This document shows positions 38,304 through 50,115 of a DNA stretch of 64,000 nucleotides, piece by piece. Position 1 is the stretch's first letter. The number at the start of each line of letters is the position of its first letter. The stretch is from NCBI GenBank assembly GCA_951812335.1, contig OX638293.1, positions 1,782,731 through 1,846,730 on the forward strand, given 5' to 3'. The position numbers were made by a program, and so were the translations under genes. The notes beneath the pieces are model-generated. The model was not told the DNA's origin, did no database searches, and worked only from the letters and a program-made list of their open reading frames with translations. This stretch comes from Rhodothermales bacterium. GTDB taxonomy: Bacteria; Bacteroidota; Rhodothermia; Rhodothermales; VXPQ01.

Positions 38304-39860
38304 ATGGCCAAAAAAAATGACAGTGGCGCGACCGTCGGCTACGAGGCGGAACTCTGGCAAATGGCCAATACGCTTCGCGGCTCCATGGATGCCGCCGAGT
38401 ACAAGCATGTCGTCCTCGGGCTCATCTTCCTGAAGTATATCTCCGACGCGTTCGAAGAACGCCACACCGCGATTCTTGAGGAATGGGGTAAAGAGGCCGC
38501 CGAGGACCGGGACGAATACCTTGCGGAGAACATCTTCTGGGTTCCGCCCGAAGCGCGGTGGGCAAATCTCAAGGTTCAGGCAAGGCAGCCCGTTATCGGG
38601 CAACTCGTGGACGACGCCATGTCGGGAATCGAGCGCGACAACCCGGCGCTCAAGGATGTGCTACCCAAGGACTACGCCCGTCAAGCACTCGACAAGCAGC
38701 GGCTCGGCCAACTCATCGACCTGATCAGCAATATCCGGGTGGGCGATGCCGAATCCCGTTCCAGGGACGTACTGGGCCGTATTTACGAGTACTTCCTGTC
38801 GCAATTCGCCAGCGCCGAGGGCAAGAAGGGCGGCGAGTTTTACACGCCGCGCTGCGTGGTCGAACTGCTCGTCGAAATGATAGAGCCGTACCGGGGCCGC
38901 GTGTACGACCCGTGCTGCGGTTCGTCCGGCATGTTCGTGCAATCGATCGAGTTTATCAACGCCCATGCCAGCGGTAACGGCAACGGCGGCAAAGCATACG
39001 GCGACATCAGCATCTACGGTCAGGAGTCCAACCATACGACCTGGCGGCTCGCCAAAATGAATCTTGCCATTCGGGGCATCGAGGGCCAGATCGCGCACGG
39101 CGACACGTTCCACAACGACCGCCATCCGGACCTCAAAGCCGATTATATCCTCGCCAATCCCCCGTTCAATGTCTCCAATTGGGGCGGCGAGCGGCTTGTC
39201 GACGACCAGCGTTGGAAATACGGCGTTCCGCCCAAGGGCAACGCCAACTTCGCCTGGGTGCAGCACATGGTTTATCATCTTGCGCCAGAAGGCATGGCCG
39301 GTTTCGTGCTGGCGAACGGTTCCATGTCGTCGGGCCAGTCCGGGGAAGGTCAGATCCGGGAGAAACTTGTCGAGGAGGATCTGGTGGATTGCATGGTGGC
39401 GTTACCGGGGCAACTTTTCTATTCGACGCAGATACCGGCCTGCCTGTGGTTTCTTTCGCGCGACCGGGACGGCGGCGGCAACCGGAAATTCCGGGACCGT
39501 CGCGGCGAAATCCTCTTCATAGACGCCCGCAAGCTGGGGCGCATGATAGACCGTACCCACCGGGAGCTTACCAAAGAGGACATCGACCGCATTGCGGAAA
39601 CCTATCATGCCTGGCGCGAGGGACGGGACTACGAAGACACACCCGGTTTCTGCAAGAGCGCCGCGCTGGAGGATGTACGCAAACACGGCCATGTGCTGAC
39701 GCCGGGCCGGTATGTGGGCGTGGAACCGCAGCCGGAGGATACCGAGCCGTTCGACGAGAAGATGCAGCGGCTTGTGGCGGAACTGTGCGAGCAGCAGGCG
39801 GAAGGCACGCGGCTGGACACCGCGATTGCAGAGAACCTGAAATCGCTGGGGTTCGGGTAG
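38304..39860 (+). CDS. hsdM: Type I restriction-modification methyltransferase subunit HsdM
   Basis: HsdM is the N6-adenine methyltransferase subunit that, with HsdS, protects the host sites and also forms part of the restriction complex. It has 518 residues of normal layout: helical N-terminus ([20 protein letters not shown]), [18 protein letters not shown]-binding motif [11 protein letters not shown] at residues 202-212, and the catalytic NPPF at 285-288. ATG 38304 opens the protein with MAKKN. The usual direct hsdM-hsdS junction is broken by a HEPN gene starting 19 bp downstream. Confidence 0.96.
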   Translation: MAKKNDSGATVGYEAELWQMANTLRGSMDAAEYKHVVLGLIFLKYISDAFEERHTAILEEWGKEAAEDRDEYLAENIFWVPPEARWANLKVQARQPVIGQLVDDAMSGIERDNPALKDVLPKDYARQALDKQRLGQLIDLISNIRVGDAESRSRDVLGRIYEYFLSQFASAEGKKGGEFYTPRCVVELLVEMIEPYRGRVYDPCCGSSGMFVQSIEFINAHASGNGNGGKAYGDISIYGQESNHTTWRLAKMNLAIRGIEGQIAHGDTFHNDRHPDLKADYILANPPFNVSNWGGERLVDDQRWKYGVPPKGNANFAWVQHMVYHLAPEGMAGFVLANGSMSSGQSGEGQIREKLVEEDLVDCMVALPGQLFYSTQIPACLWFLSRDRDGGGNRKFRDRRGEILFIDARKLGRMIDRTHRELTKEDIDRIAETYHAWREGRDYEDTPGFCKSAALEDVRKHGHVLTPGRYVGVEPQPEDTEPFDEKMQRLVAELCEQQAEGTRLDTAIAENLKSLGFG

Positions 39861-39879
39861 GATTGCTCTGACGCTTGTC

Positions 39880-40302
39880 ATGAACATCGACACGGCCTAT
39901 CTGAGACGCTGCATCGACACGCTGGAATCCATGTCCGATGCGCTCAATCGCAGTAGCCCGGAGGAAACCGTCTACGACATGTACAGCAATATCTGTATCG
40001 AAAAATTCGAGCTGGTGCTGGAGCAAAGCGGCAAGCTGCTGAAAAAACGCCTTCGTCCGTGGTTCGCCAGTAACCGACAGGCTGATCGTCTTACCTTCAG
40101 GAATACTTTCCGTTATGCCGCCAAGCATGGCTTAATTTCCGCCGACGCCTGCGAGCGTTGGCTGGAATATCGAGACAACCGAAACCACACGGAAAACAAT
40201 TCCGGTCAGGCATTCGCGGAATCCACCTTGAGGCTTCTCCCTGCCTTGGTAGAGGACGCCAGAGCGTTGGTCACCGTCGTTGAGGAATTGAACAATGACT
40301 GA
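39880..40302 (+). CDS. HEPN-type nucleotidyltransferase substrate-binding protein (HI0074 family), putative toxin
   Basis: The 140-residue all-helical protein is of the HI0074/HEPN type that pairs with MNT nucleotidyltransferases. The RX4H motif is visible as RDNRNH at residues 98-103, inside the family segment WLEYRDNRNHTENN. In known HEPN/MNT (type VII) pairs the HEPN protein is an RNase toxin that MntA silences by adding AMP. Here no separate MNT gene exists: the gene overlaps by 8 bp an hsdS whose N-terminus is a MNT domain. The toxin role is inferred from family and context. Confidence 0.82.
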   Translation: MNIDTAYLRRCIDTLESMSDALNRSSPEETVYDMYSNICIEKFELVLEQSGKLLKKRLRPWFASNRQADRLTFRNTFRYAAKHGLISADACERWLEYRDNRNHTENNSGQAFAESTLRLLPALVEDARALVTVVEELNND

Positions 40303-41959
40303 CCCAAGCGCCGGACAACTACCCGCCGCAGGTCGAGCAGACCGGCTGCATCTATCGCCCAGGCATCGAGAGACACTGGAGGCTCTGCTGCGCGAACATC
40401 TGCCCGGAATCGAGGTCTGGGCTTACGGAAGCCGCGTGAACGGCGAGAGTCATGACGGCAGCGACCTAGACCTTGTACTGCGGGCGCCGGGCCTGCAAGA
40501 GGTTCCGATTGGCCCGCTAATCGATTTCACGGAAGCGCTTCATGATTCCACGCTCCCCTTCCTTGTGGAAGCACGCGATTGGACGCGGCTGCCGGAGCGG
40601 TTTCACAAGGAGATTGAGCGGGGGTATGTGGTAATTCAGAATTCAGCCAGTGAAGATGATGCGGATGCATTGAGCGATTGGTGCGAGGTAACGCTTGGCG
40701 AAATTGCTGAAATCGTGGGCGGTAGTACCCCCTCGACCAAGGACCTGGACAACTTTAATGGAGAAATCCCTTGGCTGACTCCAAAAGATCTTTCCGGAAT
40801 TCATGACCGATATATTTCACGAGGCTCACGGAATCTGTCTCAAAAGGGACTTGATAGTTGTTCCGCGAAGTTAGTTCCGGCCAATACCGTGCTATTATCG
40901 ACGAGGGCCCCGATTGGATACGTTGCTATCGCAGCGAATCCCATCAGCACAAATCAGGGCTTTCGCAATCTTGTGACCAGCGAGGATACGTGCTCTGAAT
41001 TCATTTACTATTGGCTGAAGAACAACACCGAAACATTAGAACGCTATGCTTCAGGCTCGACTTTTCGAGAAATTTCAGGATCATCCCTAAAGAAAATCCG
41101 TCTTCGCCTTCCTCCTTTCTCTCAACAACGCGCCATCGCCCACATCCTGGGCACGCTCGACGACAAGATCGAACTGAACCGGCGGATGAACGAAACGCTG
41201 GAAGCAATGGCACGGGCATTGTTCAAGTCGTGGTTTGTCGATTTCGATCCCGTTCGGGCAAAAATGCAAGGTCGCTGGCGCCCCGGCGAATCGTTGCCCG
41301 GCCTTCCGGCGCATCTCTACGATCTTTTTCCGGATCGGCTGGTGGATTCGGAATTGGGAGACATGCCGGAGGGGTGGGAGGTGAAAGAACTGAATGAGTG
41401 CATGCATCTTACTATGGGCCAATCGCCCCCGGGAAATACCTATAACGATAATGGGAAAGGGTTACCCTTTTTCCAGGGGCGAACAGATTTCGGATTTCGA
41501 TATCCAACAAATCGCAAGTACTGCACTGCACCAACCAGGATCGCGGAATGCGACGACACGCTTGTAAGCGTTAGAGCACCGGTAGGCGATATCAACATGG
41601 CCTGGGAGAAGTGCTGCGCTGGGCGAGGAGTTGCGGTTCTCCGTCACAGGTCGGGAGCGCGCTCCTTTACCTACTATTCGGCATGGGCGATACAGCAGGA
41701 GTTGAGGCAGTACGAACACAGCGGGACGGTTTTTGGCGCAATCAACAAGAAACAATTCGAGGGCCTGAGCATCGTCGAACCGACTCCAGAGATACTCACC
41801 CGTTTTGAAAGCCAAGTTGGCCCCATAGATGACTGTATCAGGAAGAACGTTTACGAGAACAGAACCCTTGTAAATATCCGTGATTTGCTCCTTCCCAATC
41901 TCATGTCCGGCGAAGTCCGCCTCCGCGAGGCCCCAAAAACAATAGAGGCTGTGGCATGA
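40295..41959 (+). CDS. hsdS: MNT nucleotidyltransferase domain fused to type I specificity subunit HsdS
   Basis: In this 554-residue fusion, residues 20-115 are a MNT domain with an intact GSX10DXD motif (Gly45-Ser46 to Asp57 and Asp59) and the usual LPERFHKEIERGYVVI close. Residues from about 130 are a full HsdS: target-recognition domain 1 (VTLGEIAEIVGGSTPST and PWLTPKDLS), central conserved helices (LGTLDDKIELNRRMNETLEA), domain 2 starting at GWEVKELNECMHLTMGQSPP and the distal repeat (LLLPNLMSGEVRL). HsdS chooses the DNA sequence and holds HsdM and HsdR. The fusion joins the antitoxin-type enzyme to the specificity subunit. The coding is continuous with no frameshift, so it is not a chance read-through. 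The stop overlaps the next gene's ATG. Confidence 0.93.
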   Translation: MTDPSAGQLPAAGRADRLHLSPRHRETLEALLREHLPGIEVWAYGSRVNGESHDGSDLDLVLRAPGLQEVPIGPLIDFTEALHDSTLPFLVEARDWTRLPERFHKEIERGYVVIQNSASEDDADALSDWCEVTLGEIAEIVGGSTPSTKDLDNFNGEIPWLTPKDLSGIHDRYISRGSRNLSQKGLDSCSAKLVPANTVLLSTRAPIGYVAIAANPISTNQGFRNLVTSEDTCSEFIYYWLKNNTETLERYASGSTFREISGSSLKKIRLRLPPFSQQRAIAHILGTLDDKIELNRRMNETLEAMARALFKSWFVDFDPVRAKMQGRWRPGESLPGLPAHLYDLFPDRLVDSELGDMPEGWEVKELNECMHLTMGQSPPGNTYNDNGKGLPFFQGRTDFGFRYPTNRKYCTAPTRIAECDDTLVSVRAPVGDINMAWEKCCAGRGVAVLRHRSGARSFTYYSAWAIQQELRQYEHSGTVFGAINKKQFEGLSIVEPTPEILTRFESQVGPIDDCIRKNVYENRTLVNIRDLLLPNLMSGEVRLREAPKTIEAVA

Positions 41960-42783
41960 GTTCCTTAACGGACACCGAGAAGCGTTATTTCGAAAAGCTG
42001 TTCGATATGGGTGGAGGCTATGTCCTCGATTTCACCAACGACTCGTTTGGTGAGTTCTTCGGACGGCACAATGTCGATATCCACGGGCATAAATATCATT
42101 TCAAATCGTCCAAGGCTAAGAAGCTCCGTGCTTTCTGGAAAGTTGAATCCGATGAGTTGGTGGGAAGCGTGCTCTCGGAAATGCTGAATTCCTACGAGGC
42201 TTACTGTGAATTAAATGGCGAGGACATTGACAATTCCATCCTAGAGAAAGCGCGAGGCATCGTTGGGCGTTTGACCGGACAATCCGTTGCCCCCACGTCT
42301 CCCCAGGCGGAAGACGAGTTTCTGAACCGTGAGTTTATCATTCCGCATATCCAAAAGTTGCCAATTGATCCGCAGGTCGTGTCGATCATCGAGGCAAGGC
42401 TAAATGAGGCCCGCACAGTACTCGGGGCCGGTGCACATTTGTCAGTCATTTTTCTCTGCGGTAGTGTCTTGGAGGCGGTCCTGCTTGGAGCGGCTAATGC
42501 GGACCCAAGAAGATTCAACCAAGCGAAAGCAACACCGAAGTCGCGGGATGGTTCGCCGAAACACTTCCACGAATGGACCTTGGCCCAGTTGATCGATGTT
42601 GCTTGCGAAGTCGGTGTTCTGAAACTTGACGTTAAGAAATTTAGCCATGGCCTGCGTGACTTTCGGAATTATATTCACCCTTATGAGCAGATGGCTTCGG
42701 GCTTCACGCCGGATGAACACACTGCCAAAGTCTGCTTTCAAATCCTGAAGGCAGCCCTTGCCGGTGTGGCGGGAGAGAGATAA
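41956..42783 (+). CDS. Unnamed protein with C-terminal HEPN-like motif, defence-associated
   Basis: I do not recognise a named family. The N-terminal 85 residues (GGGYVLDFTNDSFGEFF, FKSSKAKKLRAFWKVESDEL) resemble, from memory, an N-terminal module of several abortive-infection-type proteins. The C-terminal half (about 140-270) is helical with LSVIFLCGSVLEAVLL and ends near LRDFRNYIHPYEQ. There R234 and H241 fit an RX6H HEPN pattern, as in DUF4145-like RNases. Its ATG overlaps the stop of hsdS by 4 bp, so it is translated together with the specificity subunit. A role as effector or regulator in the restriction locus is inference. Confidence 0.5.
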   Translation: MSSLTDTEKRYFEKLFDMGGGYVLDFTNDSFGEFFGRHNVDIHGHKYHFKSSKAKKLRAFWKVESDELVGSVLSEMLNSYEAYCELNGEDIDNSILEKARGIVGRLTGQSVAPTSPQAEDEFLNREFIIPHIQKLPIDPQVVSIIEARLNEARTVLGAGAHLSVIFLCGSVLEAVLLGAANADPRRFNQAKATPKSRDGSPKHFHEWTLAQLIDVACEVGVLKLDVKKFSHGLRDFRNYIHPYEQMASGFTPDEHTAKVCFQILKAALAGVAGER

Positions 42784-42844
42784 AAGATAAAAAGGTGTGA
42801 CACGTAGGATGGCAAATACCGAGGAATCCTCGGTAGTTCAAATA

Positions 42845-43314
42845 AAGATGAAGCCCCGATCATTGTCTGGAATCCTGGCCGCATTTTTACGACCTCTTTC
42901 CCAACAGGCTGGTGGAGTCGAAAGTGGGGGAATACCGGAGGGGAGGAGAGTGAAATCGCTGGAAGAGATGGTGATGAGAGGTGGTTCGGGTTGATTGGAC
43001 AGATTTTGGTGGAATACCCATACCCACTGGGCCGAGACACAGATTTTAGAGAGCACGCGATCCAGAACACGGCGGGAACCTCGGGGCGACAACGTGTTCA
43101 AGTCAATGCATTGACACCGTATTTGCTTCCTTGCCCTACAGTGGGGTTTTGGGCCAAGTTCAGTTCACTAGTCAGCCCTATGTTCGGAAACATTGAGGCA
43201 ACCCGCAAAGAGTTTCGAACTCTTGCTTCCTTACGCGATGCGCTGCTGCCGAAACTCATCTTTGGCGAACTACGCATCAAGGCCGAGAAACAGCTTATCG
43301 AGAGGGCTGTCTAA
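42845..43314 (+). pseudogene. Second hsdS remnant (second half, frameshifted)
   Basis: Starting near 42848 the text follows the middle of the intact hsdS, but in pieces from different frames: LSGILAAF, then PHFYDLFPNRLVESKVGE, then PEGRRVKSLEEM. The last 100 codons are open (NTAGTSGRQRVQVNALTPYL, then a stretch ending [20 protein letters not shown]), which is the distal target-recognition domain and conserved C-terminus of an HsdS. The intervening part of the domain is deleted. Its stop (TAA) overlaps the ATG of the next gene (TAATG). This is a dead second specificity gene, from a duplication or replacement. Confidence 0.78.
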
Positions 43315-43763
43315 TGGCCAAGACCGACCTGACTCAAGCCGAGGCCGATGCCCTGATAACTATGGAGAAGCATCGCGTCAATGAGGAACTCAGTAGCTTC
43401 CCGGTCAATGGGGAAGCGATCGTCCTGCCGCTTCAATCGGTCGATCAGCGCGAGCAGTTTCTGCTCGACCTAAGCCGAGGCCGTATCGATCTGCGCAAGG
43501 TCAAAATGCAAAGCAGGGGGCGTCAGGTCGTCGTGCTATTGCGGCTTGATCTGGGCGGTGCACCGCACCGTAACCCGGATGACGAAGAAATTCCCGCTCC
43601 GCATCTGCACATCTACCGAGAAGGCTACGGGGACAAATGGGCCGTGCCAGTGCCGCCAGACCGCTTCGGCAATCTTGCTGACATCTGGCAAACGTTCTCA
43701 GACTTCATGGGATACTGCAACATCACACAGCCGCCCCGTATCCAGCGAGGGCTGTTTACATGA
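43314..43763 (+). CDS. DUF6978-like protein
   Basis: The 149-residue protein has no signal peptide. It starts [20 protein letters not shown] and carries [20 protein letters not shown], then [20 protein letters not shown], and a helical end [15 protein letters not shown]. This matches what I know as DUF6978. The histidines in PHLHIY could be functional, as in small nucleases or RNA-binding toxins, but no activity is established. Its stop overlaps the ATG of the DUF1828 gene by 4 bp, and the two look like one two-gene unit carried in the restriction locus. Confidence 0.7.
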   Translation: MAKTDLTQAEADALITMEKHRVNEELSSFPVNGEAIVLPLQSVDQREQFLLDLSRGRIDLRKVKMQSRGRQVVVLLRLDLGGAPHRNPDDEEIPAPHLHIYREGYGDKWAVPVPPDRFGNLADIWQTFSDFMGYCNITQPPRIQRGLFT

Positions 43764-44524
43764 TTCAGGATATCCAGCAGTTGCTTGACGACTACTATGC
43801 TTGGCTCAAAAGCAAGGCCGCTTTACGACAAATCGACCAGTGGGTGGAAATCACGACACCTTACCTTGATCGACACAACGACTACGTGCAAATCTATGCA
43901 AGGCAAGCGAATGGTAGATTTGTCCTCACCGATGACGGCTATACGATCAACGACTTAGAGCAGAGCGGATGCAATCTCGAAAGCCCAAAGCGGCAGGAGT
44001 TGTTGCGAATAACTCTCAACGGCTTCGGCGTTCAGATGGACGGAAAGATGCTCCAAGTTCATGCGTCGCCAAACGACTTCGCGCTAAGAAAGCATAATCT
44101 GGTGCAGGCGATGCTTGCTGTGAACGACATGTTTTATCTGGCCGTATCCACGGTGGCGAGCTTGTTCGAGGAGGATGTGGCCGCATGGCTTGACGTTAAC
44201 GAGATTCGTTATACGCCGAGGGTCAAGTTCACCGGAAAAACGGGGTACGATCACCTGTTCAATTTCGTGATTCCCAAGTCGCGACTGCAACCGGAACGAA
44301 TTGTCCGAACAATCAACAAGCCGAATCGAGACACGGCGCAGTCGGTTGTGCTCTCCTGGATCGATACTAGGGATGTGCGCTCCCCGGAATCGCGTGCTTA
44401 TGCGCTGCTAAACGACTCGGAGCGCTCCGTATCTCCTGCTGTCGAGGATGCTTTGCGGAGCTACGAGGTTTGTCCCGTACCGTGGAGCCAGCGAGCGGAC
44501 GTGATGGAGGAACTGGCAGCGTGA
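43760..44524 (+). CDS. DUF1828/DUF1829 domain protein
   Basis: The 254-residue protein has an N-terminal DUF1828 pattern ([20 protein letters not shown] and [17 protein letters not shown], residues about 30-70) and a C-terminal DUF1829 pattern ([18 protein letters not shown], residues about 155-172, then [14 protein letters not shown]). Both are families of unknown function found together on mobile and defence-rich DNA. The close coupling with the upstream DUF6978-like gene (ATGA overlap) suggests a toxin-antitoxin or other two-component module. I cannot say which half is active. Confidence 0.72.
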   Translation: MIQDIQQLLDDYYAWLKSKAALRQIDQWVEITTPYLDRHNDYVQIYARQANGRFVLTDDGYTINDLEQSGCNLESPKRQELLRITLNGFGVQMDGKMLQVHASPNDFALRKHNLVQAMLAVNDMFYLAVSTVASLFEEDVAAWLDVNEIRYTPRVKFTGKTGYDHLFNFVIPKSRLQPERIVRTINKPNRDTAQSVVLSWIDTRDVRSPESRAYALLNDSERSVSPAVEDALRSYEVCPVPWSQRADVMEELAA

Positions 44525-44634
44525 ACGCTACTGGCGTTGCCGAATTTGTCGTTAATGAAATCGCCCTCGCCTGGATATCGAGAGAATCGACCCACATCAG
44601 GCCCCTTCCTCCCCCCGAAACCTTTCAATTAACC

Positions 44635-44652
44635 GCAAGGTAACCACCTTGC
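44635..44652. other. Perfect 7-bp palindrome, possible small hairpin
   Basis: GCAAGGT (44635-44641) and ACCTTGC (44646-44652) flank a 4-base loop. Related text (AAAGGTTGCAATCA) follows. It lies between the DUF1828 gene and the ATPase gene. There is no T-run, so an operator or junction scar is as likely as a terminator. Confidence 0.3.
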
Positions 44653-44684
44653 AATCAACCGAACCTAAAGGTTGCAATCAGCCG

Positions 44685-44813
44685 ATGTCCATGCCAGACT
44701 TCAATCTCCTGCACGTCCAGCGCCCACTCGCGGAGGCGCTGGAAGGCCCCCCTGTCGTGTTGAGTTACGACCCGCGCCAGTGCGGCAAAAACCCTGTTCC
44801 AGATTGGAGCTAA
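44685..44813 (+). pseudogene. Fragment of an AAA_14/DUF4143-type ATPase N-terminus
   Basis: A 42-codon frame begins MSMPDFNLLHVQRPLAEALE and reads PPVVLSYDPRQCGKNP before a stop. In DUF4143-type ATPases this position reads GPRQCGKTT, the P-loop. Here the P-loop is altered and the rest of the protein is missing. This is a small leftover of a gene that once stood at this site, ending 6 bp upstream of the intact ATPase gene. The remaining sequence back to 44525 holds no gene. Confidence 0.5.
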
Positions 44814-44819
44814 CAAATT

Positions 44820-45911
44820 ATGGCTGGTCTAGACCGCCTTTCCGTTCGCGGCTTCAAATCTATCCGTGCGCTCGAAGACTTCGAACCGAAGAACTTGAAC
44901 GTCCTTATCGGCCCGAACGGCGCCGGAAAATCCAATTTCATCAGCCTGTTCCACATGCTGGCGCACATAGTAGAGGAACGCTTGCAGTCCTTTGTTACCT
45001 CACAGGATGGGCCAGACACCCTTCTATTCGGCGGCAGAAAGCAAACCAAACGCATTGATGTTAATCTCAAATTCGGCCGAAACGCCTATCAATTCTCTCT
45101 TGTGCCTGCCGGAAAAAACCTTGCCTTTGATCAAGAATTGACCCACTTTTTTGGCGATTGGAAGGATTCCATACATTACCTCGGAATGGGACACATGGAA
45201 TCGAACCTTAAAAACGCTATCGAAAAAAAGAAAGACAGCTTTGCGCCCTATGTACGATCCGCCATGAAAGAATGGCGTGTATACCACTTTCATGACACCA
45301 GTGTAGAAGCGCGGGTGCGGCAAGCATCGGCAGTGCGTGACAATCTTTCGCTAAAACCGGACGCAGGCAATCTTGCCGCCTTTCTGCGCCGCTTGCGTGA
45401 ACTTTCCCCAGATAATTATAGACATATCGTCGAGACGGTGCGATTTGCGGCACCGTTCTTTGGAGATTTCGTCTATCGAGAGGATGAGAGCGAAAACATA
45501 GAACTCGAATGGTTCGAAACGAACGACCCCGATACGGTGCGCGGGCCGCGCCAACTTTCGGACGGTACACTACGCTTTATCTGCTTGGCAACGCTTCTTC
45601 TTCAACCAGTACACCGTCAACCGGATTTGATCCTGATTGACGAACCGGAATTGGGCCTGCACCCCTACGCGATTACTTTGTTGGCCGGAATGCTTCAGCA
45701 GGTCAGCGATTCAAAGCAGATCATTGTCTCGACCCAATCGGCGGATCTCATAAGCCAAATTGACCCTGAAGATGTCGTGGTGGTGGACCGGAAGGACGGT
45801 GCCTCTACCTTCACCAGATTGAACGAGGAGGACCTGAAGGACTGGCTGGAAGACTATGGATTGGGCGATTTGTGGAAAATGAATATATTCGGCGGCAGGC
45901 CCGGACAATGA
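44820..45911 (+). CDS. AAA (ABC/SMC-type) ATPase, AAA_21-like, defence-associated
   Basis: This is a 363-residue cytoplasmic ATPase with split ABC-type halves. It shows LSVRGFKSIRALEDFEPKNL and Walker A GPNGAGKS (residues 31-38) at the N-terminus. An insertion of about 150 residues without obvious coiled coil follows, then the ABC signature-like QLSDGTLRF (245-253), Walker B LILIDEPE (270-277) and an H-loop-type motif VSTQSADLI. This architecture is shared with OLD-like and PARIS-like ATPases that sense phage. Its stop overlaps the ATG of the DUF4276 gene, so the two form a unit. Confidence 0.85.
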   Translation: MAGLDRLSVRGFKSIRALEDFEPKNLNVLIGPNGAGKSNFISLFHMLAHIVEERLQSFVTSQDGPDTLLFGGRKQTKRIDVNLKFGRNAYQFSLVPAGKNLAFDQELTHFFGDWKDSIHYLGMGHMESNLKNAIEKKKDSFAPYVRSAMKEWRVYHFHDTSVEARVRQASAVRDNLSLKPDAGNLAAFLRRLRELSPDNYRHIVETVRFAAPFFGDFVYREDESENIELEWFETNDPDTVRGPRQLSDGTLRFICLATLLLQPVHRQPDLILIDEPELGLHPYAITLLAGMLQQVSDSKQIIVSTQSADLISQIDPEDVVVVDRKDGASTFTRLNEEDLKDWLEDYGLGDLWKMNIFGGRPGQ

Positions 45912-46588
45912 ACAATATCCATATCGTTGTCGTGTGTGAAGGTGAGACAGAAGAAACCTTCGTGAAAAGAATCCTTGCCCCGGACCTTGGGAACAAGGGC
46001 GTGTTCGTCATGCCCACGTTGGTTGATTCACGGGGCGGCAACCTAAAAGGGCAGCGGGTGCTGCGCTACCTTCGCAATACCCTTCGAACACGACAGAATG
46101 CCTACGTGACGACCTTCTTCGATTTGTACAGATTACCCCCAGACTTTCCGGGCCAGGTAAAAGTCGCTGTGCATACCAATCCGCTGGATCGGGCCACGAA
46201 AATCGAAACAGGATTCCATACGGAAGTCATCGAGAAGGTGCATTGCCACCCGGAGCAGTTTTTTCCTCATATTCAGCCTTATGAATTCGAAGCATTGCTG
46301 TTTTCAGATACGGCACAGTTCCCCAGAGAAGAGCCCGCCTGGCAACGACATGTCCACAAACTGGAAATCGCCCGACAATCGGCTGATAGCCCTGAGCACA
46401 TAAACGATGGCCCTGAAACACACCCTTCGGCTCTGCTGGAGCGAATACTTCCCCTCTATAACAAAGTGCGCCACGGAACAGCCTTGTCCAGCAAAATAGG
46501 CCTTGACCGCATCCGCGCCGAATGCAAGCACTTCGATGCCTGGCTGACCCGCATGGAAACCCTGCCCCCTTTCCAGCCGGAAGCCTGA
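45908..46588 (+). CDS. DUF4276 family protein, TOPRIM-like
   Basis: The 226-residue protein begins [20 protein letters not shown]. The EGETE cluster (residues 11-15) after a buried beta strand is like the first acidic motif of TOPRIM nucleases. The segment [15 protein letters not shown] (about residues 118-132) is the DUF4276 hallmark. The pairing of an ABC-type ATPase with a TOPRIM-like partner recalls OLD/PARIS-type defence modules, in which the ATPase holds the nuclease until triggered. ATG 45908 overlaps the ATPase stop; the frame open further upstream is not needed. Nuclease activity is inference. Confidence 0.8.
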   Translation: MNNIHIVVVCEGETEETFVKRILAPDLGNKGVFVMPTLVDSRGGNLKGQRVLRYLRNTLRTRQNAYVTTFFDLYRLPPDFPGQVKVAVHTNPLDRATKIETGFHTEVIEKVHCHPEQFFPHIQPYEFEALLFSDTAQFPREEPAWQRHVHKLEIARQSADSPEHINDGPETHPSALLERILPLYNKVRHGTALSSKIGLDRIRAECKHFDAWLTRMETLPPFQPEA

Positions 46589-46592
46589 CCCC

Positions 46593-49733
<3,141 letters not shown>

Positions 49734-49766
49734 GGGGGAATGGGCGAGTTCCTTTCCTGAGCTCGC

Positions 49767-49892
49767 CTACGGTCTGGCAGCGCGCCGATAGACTTCTTCT
49801 TGCTCGGGGCAGCGCCACAGACGCTCCACGTACACGTTGTCTTGCCAGCGGCCCTTGCCGGCCATGGAGATGCCTACGCCGCGCACCCTGAA
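49767..49892 (-). pseudogene. IS3-family transposase C-terminal fragment
   Basis: On the minus strand the frame reads GVGISMAGKGRWQDNVYVER, then LWR, then a divergent end and stop. GISMxGKGRWxDNVxVERLWR is the segment with the last catalytic Glu of the IS3-type DDE integrase. Only about 40 codons remain. It lies 33 bp past the hsdR stop and marks the right border of the island. It covers a different part of the protein than the remnant at 14493. Confidence 0.75.
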
Positions 49893-49896
49893 TATG

Positions 49897-49968
49897 CCTT
49901 TTTGAGTAAAAAATATACAAAAAAGGTATAGAAATAGTGCTGAAAAGGTATATAAATTACTCAAAAGG
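49897..49968. promoter_or_regulatory. AT-rich dyad with direct repeats, possible promoter/operator or junction
   Basis: A near-perfect inverted repeat joins CCTTTTTGAGTAA (49897-49909) and TTACTCAAAAGG (49957-49968). Between them AAAAGGTATA occurs twice (49921-49930, 49943-49952). The block is much more AT-rich than its surroundings. No gene lies between here and 50116. Confidence 0.3.
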
Positions 49969-50115
49969 GGCGAAAACGGGGTTATTGGGGCCCGGCGAGT
50001 TCGGCCTGAAATAGTTTAGTGTTTTTCCTTCCTTTCCCACTTTTCCGCGCCTTCCTTATCTTGCTTCCGCCACATTTTTCCTGATCCTGTGCCCTGAAAT
50101 CGCTCCCAACCCGCT

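Noticed and set aside
43098-43280. Minus-strand small frame over the hsdS remnant
   Set aside because: The plus strand retains HsdS similarity; the minus frame is a shadow.
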